DNA of 30,102 bases from Selenomonas sp. (GTDB lineage Bacteria > Bacillota > Negativicutes > Selenomonadales > Selenomonadaceae). The notes under the pieces are model-generated. The model had not been told where the DNA came from. It searched no databases and saw only the letters and a program-made list of their open reading frames with translations. Made by a program: the position numbers and the translations under genes. Position 1 is the first letter of the stretch, and the number at the start of each line of letters is the position of its first letter. Below are positions 21,057 through 28,397 of the stretch, piece after piece. The stretch lies in contig NZ_JALFCU010000039.1 of the NCBI RefSeq assembly GCF_022771645.1, positions 1-30,102 on the forward strand. The letters are read 5' to 3'.

Positions 21057-22481
21057 TCACCCGTCCACAACCGGAATCGCAAGATGCATGGCCGTGCCCT
21101 CTCCGAGGGCGCTGTCCATGGTGATGGTGATGTCGTGTTGTTCGGCGATCCAGGTGGCGATGGAGAGGCCGAGGCCGGTGCCGCTGACGCCTTCGGCTTT
21201 CGTGCGGGAGGTGTCGACGCGGTAGAAGCGTTCGAAGACTTTCGCTTGCTCCTCGGGCGCGATGCCGATGCCCGTGTCGGCGAGCGTGAGGATGATGCGG
21301 TCGCCCTCCCGCACGCTCGCCGCTGTGATGCGGCCGCCCGGCGGCGTGTATTTTTTGCTGTTTTCGAGGAAGATGCGCAGGAGCTGGCGGATGAGGACGG
21401 GGTCGGCATAGATCGTGGCCGCGTCGTTCTGCAGGAGCTCGACGGTGTGTTCTGTCGTGACGAGCTTCATCTTTTTCATGACGTCGTCGACGAGCTCGTT
21501 GAGCTTGATGTTTTCCTTGTGCAGGACCTGGCGCTTCTGGTCGGCGCGCGCAAGGAAGAGGAGCTTTTCGATGAGCTGCTGCATGTTTTCGGCCTCGCTG
21601 CGGATGGCGTCAATGCCCTCGTGGAGCACCTGCTCATCCCTCTGCCCCCAGCGCGCGAGCAGGTCGGAGTAGCCGAGCATGACGGTGACAGGCGTGCGGA
21701 GCTCGTGCGAGGCGTCGGAGACGAAGCGCTGCTGCTGCGAAAAGCCCGCTTGCAGGCGGTCGAGCATGTGGTTGAACGTGACGGCGAGCTCGTGGAGCTC
21801 GTCGCGCGTCGGCGGCACGTCGATGCGGCGGCTCATGTCACGGACCTCGATGTCCTTCGCCGTCGCGATCATGTCGCGCACAGGCCCGATGACGCGCTGG
21901 CTCACGAACGCGCCAGCCGCGAGCGCGATGAGGAAGCCCGTGAGGATGAGGAACAGCAGGAAGCGCTGCAGATCGAAGAGGAACTGCTGCTCCGCCGTGA
22001 TCGTGCGCAGGAAATGCAGGCGGTAGATCGAGCCGCCATGCAGCACGTCGCGCGTCGTGTGATAGAGGACGGTGTTGCCGACAACGGAGACGTCCATGTC
22101 GGGGTCGGCCCAGAACGGCTTGCGCACGAGCTTGCCGGCCTCGACCTCCTCGAGGCTCGGGTAGCGCGCGTCGGTATCGACGATGTTGCGCCCCATGATG
22201 TCCATGACGCGCAGCACCGTGCCCGGCACGACGGGAGTGTCCTGCCAGAAGCCTTTCGAGAACCACTCCCCGCGGTCGAGTTTCGCCGTGACCTGCTGCT
22301 CGGAGATCTCCATCGCGACCTCGGCCTGATGGTAAAAGGAATAGTAGATGCCGAAAATCAGCGCGCTCATCGTCGCGAACAGCACCACAAAAAGAATCAC
22401 GGCGTACACCGCCGTGATCTTTGTCGAGATGCGCACGCGCGCGAACGGACGATCCATCCGCGCGGCGATGCGCGCCCACAT
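21057..22481 (-). CDS. Sensor histidine kinase (HAMP, HisKA, HATPase_c)
   Basis: 474 residues from the ATG at 22481 (GGAAGGAA upstream); starts at 22523-22532 would overlap the regulator gene. Membrane segment 1 about 22-48, extracellular sensor about 50-170, membrane segment 2 about 172-194, HAMP 195-247, HisKA with the phospho-acceptor H259 in SDASHELRTPVTVMLG, N box FLENSKKY (N374), G1 DTGIGI (402-407), G2 GTGLGLS (434-440). It should phosphorylate the regulator encoded 25 bases upstream. The stimulus cannot be read from the sequence. Its stop lies at the edge of repeat copy H, so the repeat forms the 3' UTR. Confidence 0.95.
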   Translation of the reverse strand: MWARIAARMDRPFARVRISTKITAVYAVILFVVLFATMSALIFGIYYSFYHQAEVAMEISEQQVTAKLDRGEWFSKGFWQDTPVVPGTVLRVMDIMGRNIVDTDARYPSLEEVEAGKLVRKPFWADPDMDVSVVGNTVLYHTTRDVLHGGSIYRLHFLRTITAEQQFLFDLQRFLLFLILTGFLIALAAGAFVSQRVIGPVRDMIATAKDIEVRDMSRRIDVPPTRDELHELAVTFNHMLDRLQAGFSQQQRFVSDASHELRTPVTVMLGYSDLLARWGQRDEQVLHEGIDAIRSEAENMQQLIEKLLFLARADQKRQVLHKENIKLNELVDDVMKKMKLVTTEHTVELLQNDAATIYADPVLIRQLLRIFLENSKKYTPPGGRITAASVREGDRIILTLADTGIGIAPEEQAKVFERFYRVDTSRTKAEGVSGTGLGLSIATWIAEQHDITITMDSALGEGTAMHLAIPVVDG

Positions 22482-22506
22482 GTTCGTTTTTCCTTCCGGT
22501 ACGCGC

Positions 22507-23199
22507 TCAGTCTTTGATGACATAGCCGACACCGCGGACCGTGTAGATGTACTTGTCGCTGAAGCGCTCGTCGATCTTCGCGCGCAGGTAGCGGATGTAG
22601 ACGTCGACGACGTTCGTGTCGCCGGCGTAGTCGTAGCCCCAGACCTCCTGGAGGATCTGGTCGCGCGTCAGGACGTTGCGCTTGTTGCGCAGCAGGTACT
22701 CAAGGAGCGAGTACTCCTTTTTCGTCAGGTGGATCTCCTCGCCGTTCACCGTGACCTCGTAGCGGCTCGGATAGAGCACGAGATTCTTGCACGTCAGGCG
22801 CTCGCCCTCCGGGCCGTCCGTCTCCGTGTGCTTGCGGAGCGCCGCGCGGATGCGCGCCATGAGTTCCTGGATCGCGAACGGCTTCGTGATGTAGTCGTCT
22901 GCGCCGAGGTCGAGGCCCGTGACCTTGTCCTCGAGCTCGTCCTTCGCCGTCAGCATGATGATCGGCACGTTCGAAAACTCGCGCACCTTGCGGCAGACTT
23001 CGAAGCCGTCGAGGTCCGGCAGCATGACATCGAGAAGCACGAGGTCGAACTTCTCCTGTCCGATGCGCTCGAACGCGCGCTGTCCGTTGTCCTCCGTCGC
23101 TGTCTCATAGCCTTCGTGCTCGAGCTCAATCTGCAAAAAACGGGCGATGCGGCGTTCATCCTCCACGATGAAAATGCGTACTGGTTCTTCCGTCGCCAT
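22507..23199 (-). CDS. OmpR/PhoB-family response regulator
   Basis: 230 residues from the ATG at 23199 (GGGAGG seven bases upstream). Receiver domain with acidic pair E13/D14, phospho-acceptor D57 (FDLVLLDVMLPDLDG), and the conserved lysine in ADDYITKPF; winged-helix output domain at about 130-228 (LTKKEYSLLEYLLRNKRNVL, then VDVYIRYLRAKID and YIYTVRGVGYVI). First gene of the two-gene operon with the kinase. Confidence 0.96.
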   Translation of the reverse strand: MATEEPVRIFIVEDERRIARFLQIELEHEGYETATEDNGQRAFERIGQEKFDLVLLDVMLPDLDGFEVCRKVREFSNVPIIMLTAKDELEDKVTGLDLGADDYITKPFAIQELMARIRAALRKHTETDGPEGERLTCKNLVLYPSRYEVTVNGEEIHLTKKEYSLLEYLLRNKRNVLTRDQILQEVWGYDYAGDTNVVDVYIRYLRAKIDERFSDKYIYTVRGVGYVIKD

Positions 23200-23255
23200 G
23201 GTATTTCCTCCCAATCCATCCTATTTTTCTAGTCAAGTAACTTTACTATATAACG

Positions 23256-23292
23256 AAACGACGGGAAATGAAAGACTTTCCCGTCGTTTTTA
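23256..23292. terminator. Bidirectional hairpin between the LysR gene and the two-component operon
   Basis: Perfect 13-bp stem AAACGACGGGAAA/TTTCCCGTCGTTT with an 8-nt loop. The plus strand has TTTTT after it; on the minus strand the run is TTTCGTTAT, so it ends LysR transcription less cleanly and may also overlap the regulator's promoter (TTTCAT-N17-TATAGT). Confidence 0.8.
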
Positions 23293-23359
23293 ACAAAATA
23301 TGAATCTCAAACGTGTTGTTTTTTGCGCCTTCCTGTCGATACGATGAATTTTTGAAGGT

Positions 23360-24238
23360 TCAGCGCAGGAACATCTCGCGGAACAGCGCGAGGAAGTGCT
23401 GCGCGGACTGGGAGAGCGTGCGGTTTTTCAGCCAGGCGACGACGGTGTGCGTCGTGATCTCGGGCGCAACGAGGCGCTTGTAGAAGAGGTCGCCGTCCGT
23501 GAGGAGCGTCTTCGACGAGATGGGGAGGATGGCGAGGCCCATGCCCATTTTCGCCAGGAGCAGATCCTGCACGATGCTGTCGGAGACGCAGAGGATGTCG
23601 GGCGTGAAGCCGAGCTTCTTGCACTCGGTCGTGAAGAGCGACTGCCAGCGGAGCGGCAGGATGATGGGCTGCTCTTTCAGCTCGTCGAGGCGGACCTGGT
23701 GCGGGTCGCGGCCGATGCTCGTCGCTTTGTTCATGACGGCGACGAGCGGCTCGTTCGGCAGGACAATGGACTCGTAGAGGCGCGCGTCGACCTGCGTGCG
23801 CGTGATGCCGATCTCGATGACGCGGTTGTCGAGGAGGTCGAGGATGCGCGTGCCCTCGCCCTCCCAGAGCTGGAACGTGACCTGCGGGTAGCGGCGGTGG
23901 AACTCCGTGATGAGCTCCGGCAGCAACATCGCGCCCGACGTCGTGATCGTGCCGAGGCGGATGCAGCCGGCGACGCCGGAGCCGATCTCCGTGATCTCGC
24001 GCACCGTGCCGTCGACCATGCCGAGGATGTGCTCGACGCGCGCGTAGAGCACGCGCCCAGCGTCCGTCAGGCGGATGCGGCGGCTGCCGCGCTCAAAGAG
24101 CTGCACGCCGAGCTGCGTCTCGAGCCGCTTCATCTGGCGCGACAGCGCCGGCTGCGCGATGCCGAGCCGCTGCGCCGCATGGCTGATGTTCCCCTCCTCG
24201 ACGATCGCGTAAAACGCGCGCATGTCCTTGATTTCCAT
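23360..24238 (-). CDS. LysR-family transcriptional regulator
   Basis: 292 residues. N-terminal winged helix-turn-helix (1-60): ISHAAQRLGIAQPALSRQMK and LETQLGVQLFERGSRRIRLT; effector domain from about 90 (GCIRLGTITTSGAMLLPELI). Typical length. The RPQVTFQLWEGEG and NEPLVAVMNKA parts resemble regulators of the CynR/BenM type, but no target can be named. The gene follows the MFS transporter on the same strand with its own promoter and a terminator between. Confidence 0.94.
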   Translation of the reverse strand: MEIKDMRAFYAIVEEGNISHAAQRLGIAQPALSRQMKRLETQLGVQLFERGSRRIRLTDAGRVLYARVEHILGMVDGTVREITEIGSGVAGCIRLGTITTSGAMLLPELITEFHRRYPQVTFQLWEGEGTRILDLLDNRVIEIGITRTQVDARLYESIVLPNEPLVAVMNKATSIGRDPHQVRLDELKEQPIILPLRWQSLFTTECKKLGFTPDILCVSDSIVQDLLLAKMGMGLAILPISSKTLLTDGDLFYKRLVAPEITTHTVVAWLKNRTLSQSAQHFLALFREMFLR

Positions 24239-24297
24239 AGAACTGTCCTTTCTCCGGCGACGAGCGTCTTCTATAGCAATTCTGGATAGTTTCCAAA

Positions 24298-24338
24298 CTT
24301 TATGCGTATATTATACGATTTTCAGCATAAAGGTGCAA
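24298..24338 (-). promoter_or_regulatory. LysR gene promoter with overlapping inverted repeat
   Basis: Minus strand TTGCAC-N17-TATAAT (24310-24338). An 8-bp inverted repeat CTTTATGC (24298-24305) and GCATAAAG (24325-24332) spans the -10 region and spacer, and the inner CGTATAATATACG is also palindromic; this is a likely autoregulatory LysR site. Confidence 0.7.
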
Positions 24339-24370
24339 CAATCTTGAAAAAGAATGCATAAAAGAGCGAC

Positions 24371-24404
24371 AAAAACGGCACAACATCCGTGAGATGCTGT
24401 GCCG
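24371..24404 (-). terminator. Terminator of the MFS transporter gene
   Basis: Minus strand CGGCACAGCATC-TCACG-GATGTTGTGCCG followed by TTTTTG. Confidence 0.9.
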
Positions 24405-24409
24405 CTGAT

Positions 24410-25498
24410 TCAGCGCCGTTGCGCCATCATGATCTTGCCACCCCTGCGGTGATCCGGGTAGATGAGCGTGAGGAACGTGATGCCGCCCAGCGTGTAGCCC
24501 GCGAGCATGAGGACGCCCATCGGGATGGCGCTCGCCGCGCCCATGACAGAGAGCGGCACGATCGTCACGAAGAGCACGGGCAAGGTGTAGCCGATAGGCG
24601 CGTCCAGCAGGAAGCCCGCGAGCAGCGCCGCCGAGCCGATGACGGGTATGGCGATCGAGCCCATGAGGAGCTCGACGTCCGGCACGCGGCCCGCGAGGCG
24701 CGCGGGCACTATGCCGCAGACGAGCAGGCCGACGCCGATGCCGCCGAAAATGAGGCTGAACACCTGCGGCGTGACATGATAGATATTTTGGAACAGGAAC
24801 GTCGAGCCTGCGAGGTACGAAAAGAACGCGCCGAAGACGAAGCACTGCGTCAGGCAGTGACCCAGAAAATATTGATCGTGCAGCAGCGCGGGAAATTTGC
24901 GGAACGATGCGCCGAGATCGGCGATGCGGCGCTCCACGGGCAGCGTCTCGCGGTAGACGACCGTCGCACCGGTCTGCACGAGGCCGACGATGATGAGCAG
25001 CACGAAGATGCCGCGCCAGTCGGCAAACAGCAGCACCTGCCCGCCGATGACGGGCGCGAGGATCGGCGCGAGACCGTTCACCATCATGAGGATGGCGAAG
25101 AAGCGCGTGAGCTCGACGCCCTCGGCGACATCACGCGCGATCGCACGCGCGATGACGATGCCGGCGGCGCCGGCGAAGCCCATGAGGAAGCGCAGCGCGA
25201 GGAACACATAGATGTCGCGGACGAGCGCGCAGCCGGCCGCCGTCAAGGCAAAGACAATCATGCCCGCGAGGAGCGGCGGCCGCCGCCCGTAGCGGTCGGA
25301 GAGCGGCCCCATGATCATCTGCCCGGCCGCCATGCCGATCATCGTCATCGTCAGCGTCAGCTGCGCGAGCGACGCCGAGATGCCGAAGTCCGTCGTGAAC
25401 TCCGGCAGCGCCGGCAGATACATATCCGTCGAAAGCGGCGCCATCGCGCTCATCATGCCGAGGAAGAGCGTGAGGAACAGGCGCATGCGTTTTGTCAC
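24410..25498 (-). CDS. Bcr/CflA-family MFS drug/metabolite exporter, apparently short by one membrane segment
   Basis: 362 residues, against about 390-410 for the family. N-terminal motif MAPLSTDMYLPALPEFTTDF, motif A GPLSDRYGRRP, and motif C region MGFAGAAGIVIARAIARDV are intact. Near the end the text jumps from VPLSVMGAASA directly to IPMGVLMLAGYTLGGITFLT; in relatives about 30 residues (a membrane helix and loop, GALAAPLVG-type) lie between. An in-frame deletion is likely. A GTG at 25498 is taken as start; the GAGGTG site is 14 bases away, so an ATT five codons upstream or the ATG at 25486 are alternatives. Confidence 0.85.
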   Translation of the reverse strand: MTKRMRLFLTLFLGMMSAMAPLSTDMYLPALPEFTTDFGISASLAQLTLTMTMIGMAAGQMIMGPLSDRYGRRPPLLAGMIVFALTAAGCALVRDIYVFLALRFLMGFAGAAGIVIARAIARDVAEGVELTRFFAILMMVNGLAPILAPVIGGQVLLFADWRGIFVLLIIVGLVQTGATVVYRETLPVERRIADLGASFRKFPALLHDQYFLGHCLTQCFVFGAFFSYLAGSTFLFQNIYHVTPQVFSLIFGGIGVGLLVCGIVPARLAGRVPDVELLMGSIAIPVIGSAALLAGFLLDAPIGYTLPVLFVTIVPLSVMGAASAIPMGVLMLAGYTLGGITFLTLIYPDHRRGGKIMMAQRR

Positions 25499-25536
25499 AC
25501 CATAAATGAAATCACCTCAGTTACAACTATATCGCC

Positions 25537-25566
25537 TCGACATTAAAAACACGCCTGTGCTATACT
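25537..25566 (+). promoter_or_regulatory. Promoter of the 29-aa peptide (locus 2)
   Basis: TCGACA-N18-TATACT; predicted start near 25573, 40 nt before the ATG. Confidence 0.7.
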
Positions 25567-25578
25567 TAACATGCTGCT

Positions 25579-25607
25579 CACCCCTACACCACGCAGCGAA
25601 GGGGGTG
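25579..25607 (+). promoter_or_regulatory. 5' UTR hairpin sequestering the ribosome binding site (locus 2)
   Basis: CACCCC (25579-25584) pairs with GGGGTG (25602-25607), which is the ribosome binding site. A competing stem GCTGC/GCAGC (25573-25577 with 25593-25597) is also possible. Confidence 0.6.
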
Positions 25608-25612
25608 TTTGA

Positions 25613-25702
25613 ATGGCGCTCTTTACCATCGTAATGTCTGTTACGGCAGGCGTGATCACTCACTGCATCTGCAAGTGGCTGGACAGACATTTCCTTGACT
25701 GA
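25613..25702 (+). CDS. 29-aa hydrophobic peptide, candidate Fst-like type I toxin (locus 2)
   Basis: ATG start with AAGGGGGTG five bases upstream. The peptide is MALFTIVMSVTAGVITHCI followed by CKWLDRHFLD: one membrane-length hydrophobic helix then a charged tail with W-L-D, as in Fst (a W-L motif then charged residues). It is homologous to the peptide at 957-1046. The mRNA would run about 211 nt to the hairpin at 25749-25783 and faces a convergent ~78-nt RNA. This matches the par/Fst arrangement, where the toxin acts on the membrane when the antisense RNA is lost. Toxic activity is inferred. Confidence 0.8.
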   Translation: MALFTIVMSVTAGVITHCICKWLDRHFLD

Positions 25703-25748
25703 GCAGACAGCCCGAGCGACTGAGCACAGCCGCAAAACAATGTGCAAG

Positions 25749-25783
25749 AAGCCCCGCAAGTATCACCAGTACTTGCGGGGCTT
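25749..25783. terminator. Bidirectional terminator shared by the peptide mRNA and the convergent RNA
   Basis: Perfect 14-bp stem AAGCCCCGCAAGTA/TACTTGCGGGGCTT with a 7-nt loop. T tracts are short on both strands (CTTC), so the hairpin's stability must do the work. Both transcripts end here and are fully complementary over it. Confidence 0.85.
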
Positions 25784-25826
25784 CATTGTGCAGCGTTGGT
25801 GTCGTCGTGGCACTCTCTACCTTTGC
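25749..25826 (-). ncRNA. ~78-nt convergent RNA, candidate antitoxin for the 25613-25702 peptide
   Basis: Promoter at 25833-25861 and terminator at 25749-25783. Its segment GGUAGAGAGUGCCA (complement of 25808-25821) pairs with all 14 bases of UGGCGCUCUUUACC in the peptide mRNA (25614-25627, start codon and codons 2-5), using two G-U pairs; a further ACACC can pair with GGUGU of the ribosome binding site after a 5-nt internal loop. On the DNA these are imperfect direct repeats (12 of 14 identical), as in par/Fst. Ends are predicted. Confidence 0.78.
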
Positions 25827-25832
25827 ACACCT

Positions 25833-25861
25833 ATCTTACCACATATGCAACTGCCTTTCAA
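25833..25861 (-). promoter_or_regulatory. Promoter of the antitoxin-like RNA (locus 2)
   Basis: Minus strand TTGAAA-N17-TAAGAT, start near 25826. Confidence 0.72.
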
Positions 25862-25875
25862 CAATTTTTCTAGAT

Positions 25876-26080
25876 GCAAAATGACCGCTTCGGCTTTCTC
25901 GTCACCAAAGCGGTCATCTCGTCGTTGTGCAGTTTTTCATGTGCATTTGTTCCATTTCCAAATGGGACACCCTTACCGGCCCATCGGACTCCCCTCCTTC
26001 ATTTGGAATCATGTCGGCGGGCTCGGGGAACGGGGCGATCTCCTCCGGCGGTATTGCCGCCTCGCCTTTTCCCTTTGCTT
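25876..26080 (-). ncRNA. Orphan ~205-nt transcript with perfect promoter, no clear coding capacity
   Basis: Starts below a perfect consensus promoter (26087-26115) and ends at a 10-bp hairpin ATGACCGCTT/AAGCGGTCAT followed by TTTGC on the minus strand (25881-25917). Internal structures: GGCGG-CAATA-CCGCC, and the 9-bp inverted repeat TTCCAAATG/CATTTGGAA that encloses a strong GGAGGGG site followed by ATG-GGC-CGG-TAA. The only other frame gives a 32-codon peptide (begins MIPNEGGESDGPV) without a ribosome binding site. It may be a regulatory RNA or the leader of a lost gene. Confidence 0.5.
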
Positions 26081-26086
26081 GATTGT

Positions 26087-26115
26087 ATTATAGTGTAAAG
26101 TTGTAAACTTGTCAA
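26087..26115 (-). promoter_or_regulatory. Perfect consensus promoter divergent from the LacI gene
   Basis: Minus strand TTGACA-N17-TATAAT. A palindrome lies in its spacer (26098-26110). Confidence 0.85.
26098..26110. promoter_or_regulatory. Palindrome AAGTT-GTA-AACTT, candidate LacI-family operator
   Basis: Centred in the spacer of the minus-strand promoter and 24 bases upstream of the extended -10 of the LacI gene, a position where one repressor could control both directions. Confidence 0.5.
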
Positions 26116-26133
26116 GCGTTTTTTGAAATTTTA

Positions 26134-26142
26134 TGCTATAAT
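26134..26142 (+). promoter_or_regulatory. Extended -10 promoter of the LacI-family gene
   Basis: TGCTATAAT with no good -35 at 17 bp; start near 26149, leaving a 31-nt leader. Confidence 0.6.
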
Positions 26143-26179
26143 GCTTCCATATAATAATAGAAGCAAAGCAGGTGCCAGA

Positions 26180-27202
26180 ATGGTGACGATCAAGCAGATT
26201 GCGGACATGTGCGGCGTGTCGCGCGGGACGGTGGACCGCGTGCTGAACAACCGCGGCAACGTGAAGCCGGAGAAGCGCAAGCGCGTGCTCGAGGTCATGC
26301 GCGAACTCAACTATCAGCCGAACCCGGCGGGCAAGGCGCTCGCGGCGCGCAAGCACAAGCCCGTCGTCGGCATCCTGCTGCCGTCCGAGGGCATCGTGTT
26401 CTTCGACGACGTGCTCGAGACGATGCACCGCATGGCGCGGCGCTACGAGGACTACGGCGTGCGCTTCGTCTGGCGGCTGCTGCGCGGCTACCACGCCGAC
26501 GAGCAATGCGCAGCCATCGAAGAGCTGCGCCACGAGGTCAACGCGCTCATCGTGAACCCGATGAGCGAGCCCGCCGTCATCCAGAAAATTGACGAGTGCG
26601 TCGCCGACGGCATCTTCGTCATCACGATCAACAACGACGTAGAGCTCTCGCACCGCCAGCTCTACGTCGGCAGCGACTACTACGAGGGCGGCCAGACGGC
26701 GGGGGCGCTGCTGCAGATGATCGGGCCTGAGGAGCTCAAGACGGGCGTCCTCATGGGCTCGAAGGCGATGCTCGGCCACCGCCAGCGGCTCGACGGCTTC
26801 TGCGATATCTTGCGGAAAAATCCGCACTTCGAACTCCTCGCCGTCGAAGAAAACGAGGACGACGAGCGCATCTCGTATGAAAAGGCGAAAGCGATGCTCG
26901 AAAAATATCCCGAACTCAACGCGCTCTTCGTCATTTCGGCCGGCGCGTCTGGCGCAGGCCAGGCCGTAAAGGAGCTCGGCCGCGTGCAGAGCGTCACGCT
27001 CATCGTCTTTGACACGATCCCGACGACCGTGCAGCTCATGAAAGAAGGCGTCGTCAAGGCCGCGCTCTACCAGCACCCGCACCAGCAAGCCGCGAAGGCC
27101 ATCCGCGCCGCCTTCGAATACCTCGTCAACGGCGTGCGGCCGGAAAAACAACAGGACATCGTGCAGAACGAGATAAGGATTTTGCAGAACGTCGGAAGAT
27201 AA
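26180..27202 (+). CDS. LacI-family transcriptional regulator
   Basis: 340 residues from the ATG at 26180 (AGGTG upstream). N-terminal helix-turn-helix VTIKQIADMCGVSRGTVDRV and hinge NYQPNPAGKALAARK (about 44-58), then a periplasmic-binding-like effector domain (VVGILLPSEGIVFFDD, YVGSDYYEGGQTAGALLQMI, then MGSKAMLGHRQRLDGF). The VGSDYYEGG element and the length fit sugar-responsive members with a ribose/xylose-type domain. No sugar genes are adjacent; the only divergent unit is the orphan RNA at 25876-26080. Confidence 0.93.
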   Translation: MVTIKQIADMCGVSRGTVDRVLNNRGNVKPEKRKRVLEVMRELNYQPNPAGKALAARKHKPVVGILLPSEGIVFFDDVLETMHRMARRYEDYGVRFVWRLLRGYHADEQCAAIEELRHEVNALIVNPMSEPAVIQKIDECVADGIFVITINNDVELSHRQLYVGSDYYEGGQTAGALLQMIGPEELKTGVLMGSKAMLGHRQRLDGFCDILRKNPHFELLAVEENEDDERISYEKAKAMLEKYPELNALFVISAGASGAGQAVKELGRVQSVTLIVFDTIPTTVQLMKEGVVKAALYQHPHQQAAKAIRAAFEYLVNGVRPEKQQDIVQNEIRILQNVGR

Positions 27203-27243
27203 CGAAGGCGCTGTACCCGAAAAGGGAGCAGCGCCTTCGTTTA
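27201..27243 (+). terminator. Terminator of the LacI-family gene
   Basis: 13-bp stem AACGAAGGCGCTG/CAGCGCCTTCGTT with a 15-nt loop, followed by TT; overlaps the stop codon. Confidence 0.85.
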
Positions 27244-27293
27244 GTTGCTATTCTCTGCCACGCGTTCTCCCCCTCCGTTCGATTCTTTTTTAT

Positions 27294-28367
27294 CTAATAT
27301 CTTCTATCCAAGGCATCCGCATAAACAGCGTCTATCCGACGCTCCACCCAACAAATTAGAGGATTGTTAAGAACTTTGGGCTCCAGCCACCGGTTGCGCA
27401 CATGATCGATGCATGCGCATCCCGCATACACAACGAAGGAAACCAAGATCAGATACCCGCTGGAATACGGGCTTGCCGTCCATGCCTCGCTCTGGAAAAC
27501 CTGTTTCCAAATCACAGGGATGAATGCCGGCGTCTGGTGGATGATGTAGACGGCGAATGCCGATGCCGCAAACCAATTGATCACGCGGTTGCAACCGAGA
27601 TCCGCATGCTGGAAAAAATAGAAAATCCCCATCGCACAGAGCATGTTCGGCAAGGTCTTGTAATCGGCAAGATACGCGCTTGCCAGTTTATGCAGGATGC
27701 CTGTCTGCGTCATGGACGTGCAGACGAGGACGGCGTACAGCAGGATCGCCAAACATAGCACCGTCCATTTCCCGAAACGAATCCGTTGCGACAGATAATG
27801 TTTATAGTAGCCGATGGACACATACGAGAGCGAGAACCATACGAGGATGTCCAGCCACTGGTCCTCTGTGCGATCAAACGTGTAGACCGTCACCCAAAGG
27901 CTGGTGAGGAAAAAGCTCACGATGACGAGCAGCCGCAAAGAACGCTCCGGCCATGCGAGAATTTTTTGCAACCACGGCGAAAAGAGCAGGAGTGCCAGAT
28001 ATGCAGACGCAAACCAGACAGCCTTGCCGAGGAACGGGAAGATGCCGCGCACGATATCCTTCATCGGGACGGGGAATCCGAGCAGCACGACGATAAGCGT
28101 GATAGGCGCGACATAACACCAGACTTCGAGATAGAGTTTCGTGATGCGCCGCGCGCGGAACGGTGCGTCCACCATGAACCAACAGCCGAGGAATAAAAAG
28201 ACATTCACAGCAATCCGCGCGCCGCTCCCCATGAATGCCCCCACCCAGGCATTCATGCCGACCGCTTGCGCAGCACATCCACTCTGGCCGAAGCAATGCC
28301 CTGCCACAATCATGAGCATCGCCACGATGCGCATGAGTTCCCAGCGGCTTTCCCTCAGTTTCGACAA
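27294..28367 (-). CDS. Acyltransferase 3 family membrane protein
   Basis: 357 residues from a TTG at 28367, eight bases after GGAGG; a GTG at 28376 touches that site and is less likely. About ten membrane segments. The family start RWELMRIVAMLMIVAGHCFG carries the conserved R and H, and FLGCWFMVD, YLALLLFSPWL and FAASAFAVYIIHQTP follow in the usual order. Such proteins transfer acetyl or other acyl groups to surface polysaccharides; the substrate is unknown. GC content is lower than in the neighbours, which fits acquisition by transfer. Confidence 0.9.
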   Translation of the reverse strand: MSKLRESRWELMRIVAMLMIVAGHCFGQSGCAAQAVGMNAWVGAFMGSGARIAVNVFLFLGCWFMVDAPFRARRITKLYLEVWCYVAPITLIVVLLGFPVPMKDIVRGIFPFLGKAVWFASAYLALLLFSPWLQKILAWPERSLRLLVIVSFFLTSLWVTVYTFDRTEDQWLDILVWFSLSYVSIGYYKHYLSQRIRFGKWTVLCLAILLYAVLVCTSMTQTGILHKLASAYLADYKTLPNMLCAMGIFYFFQHADLGCNRVINWFAASAFAVYIIHQTPAFIPVIWKQVFQSEAWTASPYSSGYLILVSFVVYAGCACIDHVRNRWLEPKVLNNPLICWVERRIDAVYADALDRRY

Positions 28368-28397
28368 ACATGACACCTCCTTTCCAGCCGATGCGCT

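Noticed and set aside
18572..21060. Several 60-150 codon frames inside the repeat copies
   Set aside because: They follow the repeat in different frames and strands, have no ribosome binding sites and encode low-complexity Arg/Pro/Ser-rich text.
27874..28371. Alternative frame beginning MFVETEGKPLG, with the best-placed ATG after GGAGG
   Set aside because: It encodes no recognisable protein, while the TTG frame carries the complete acyltransferase; no frameshift is needed.
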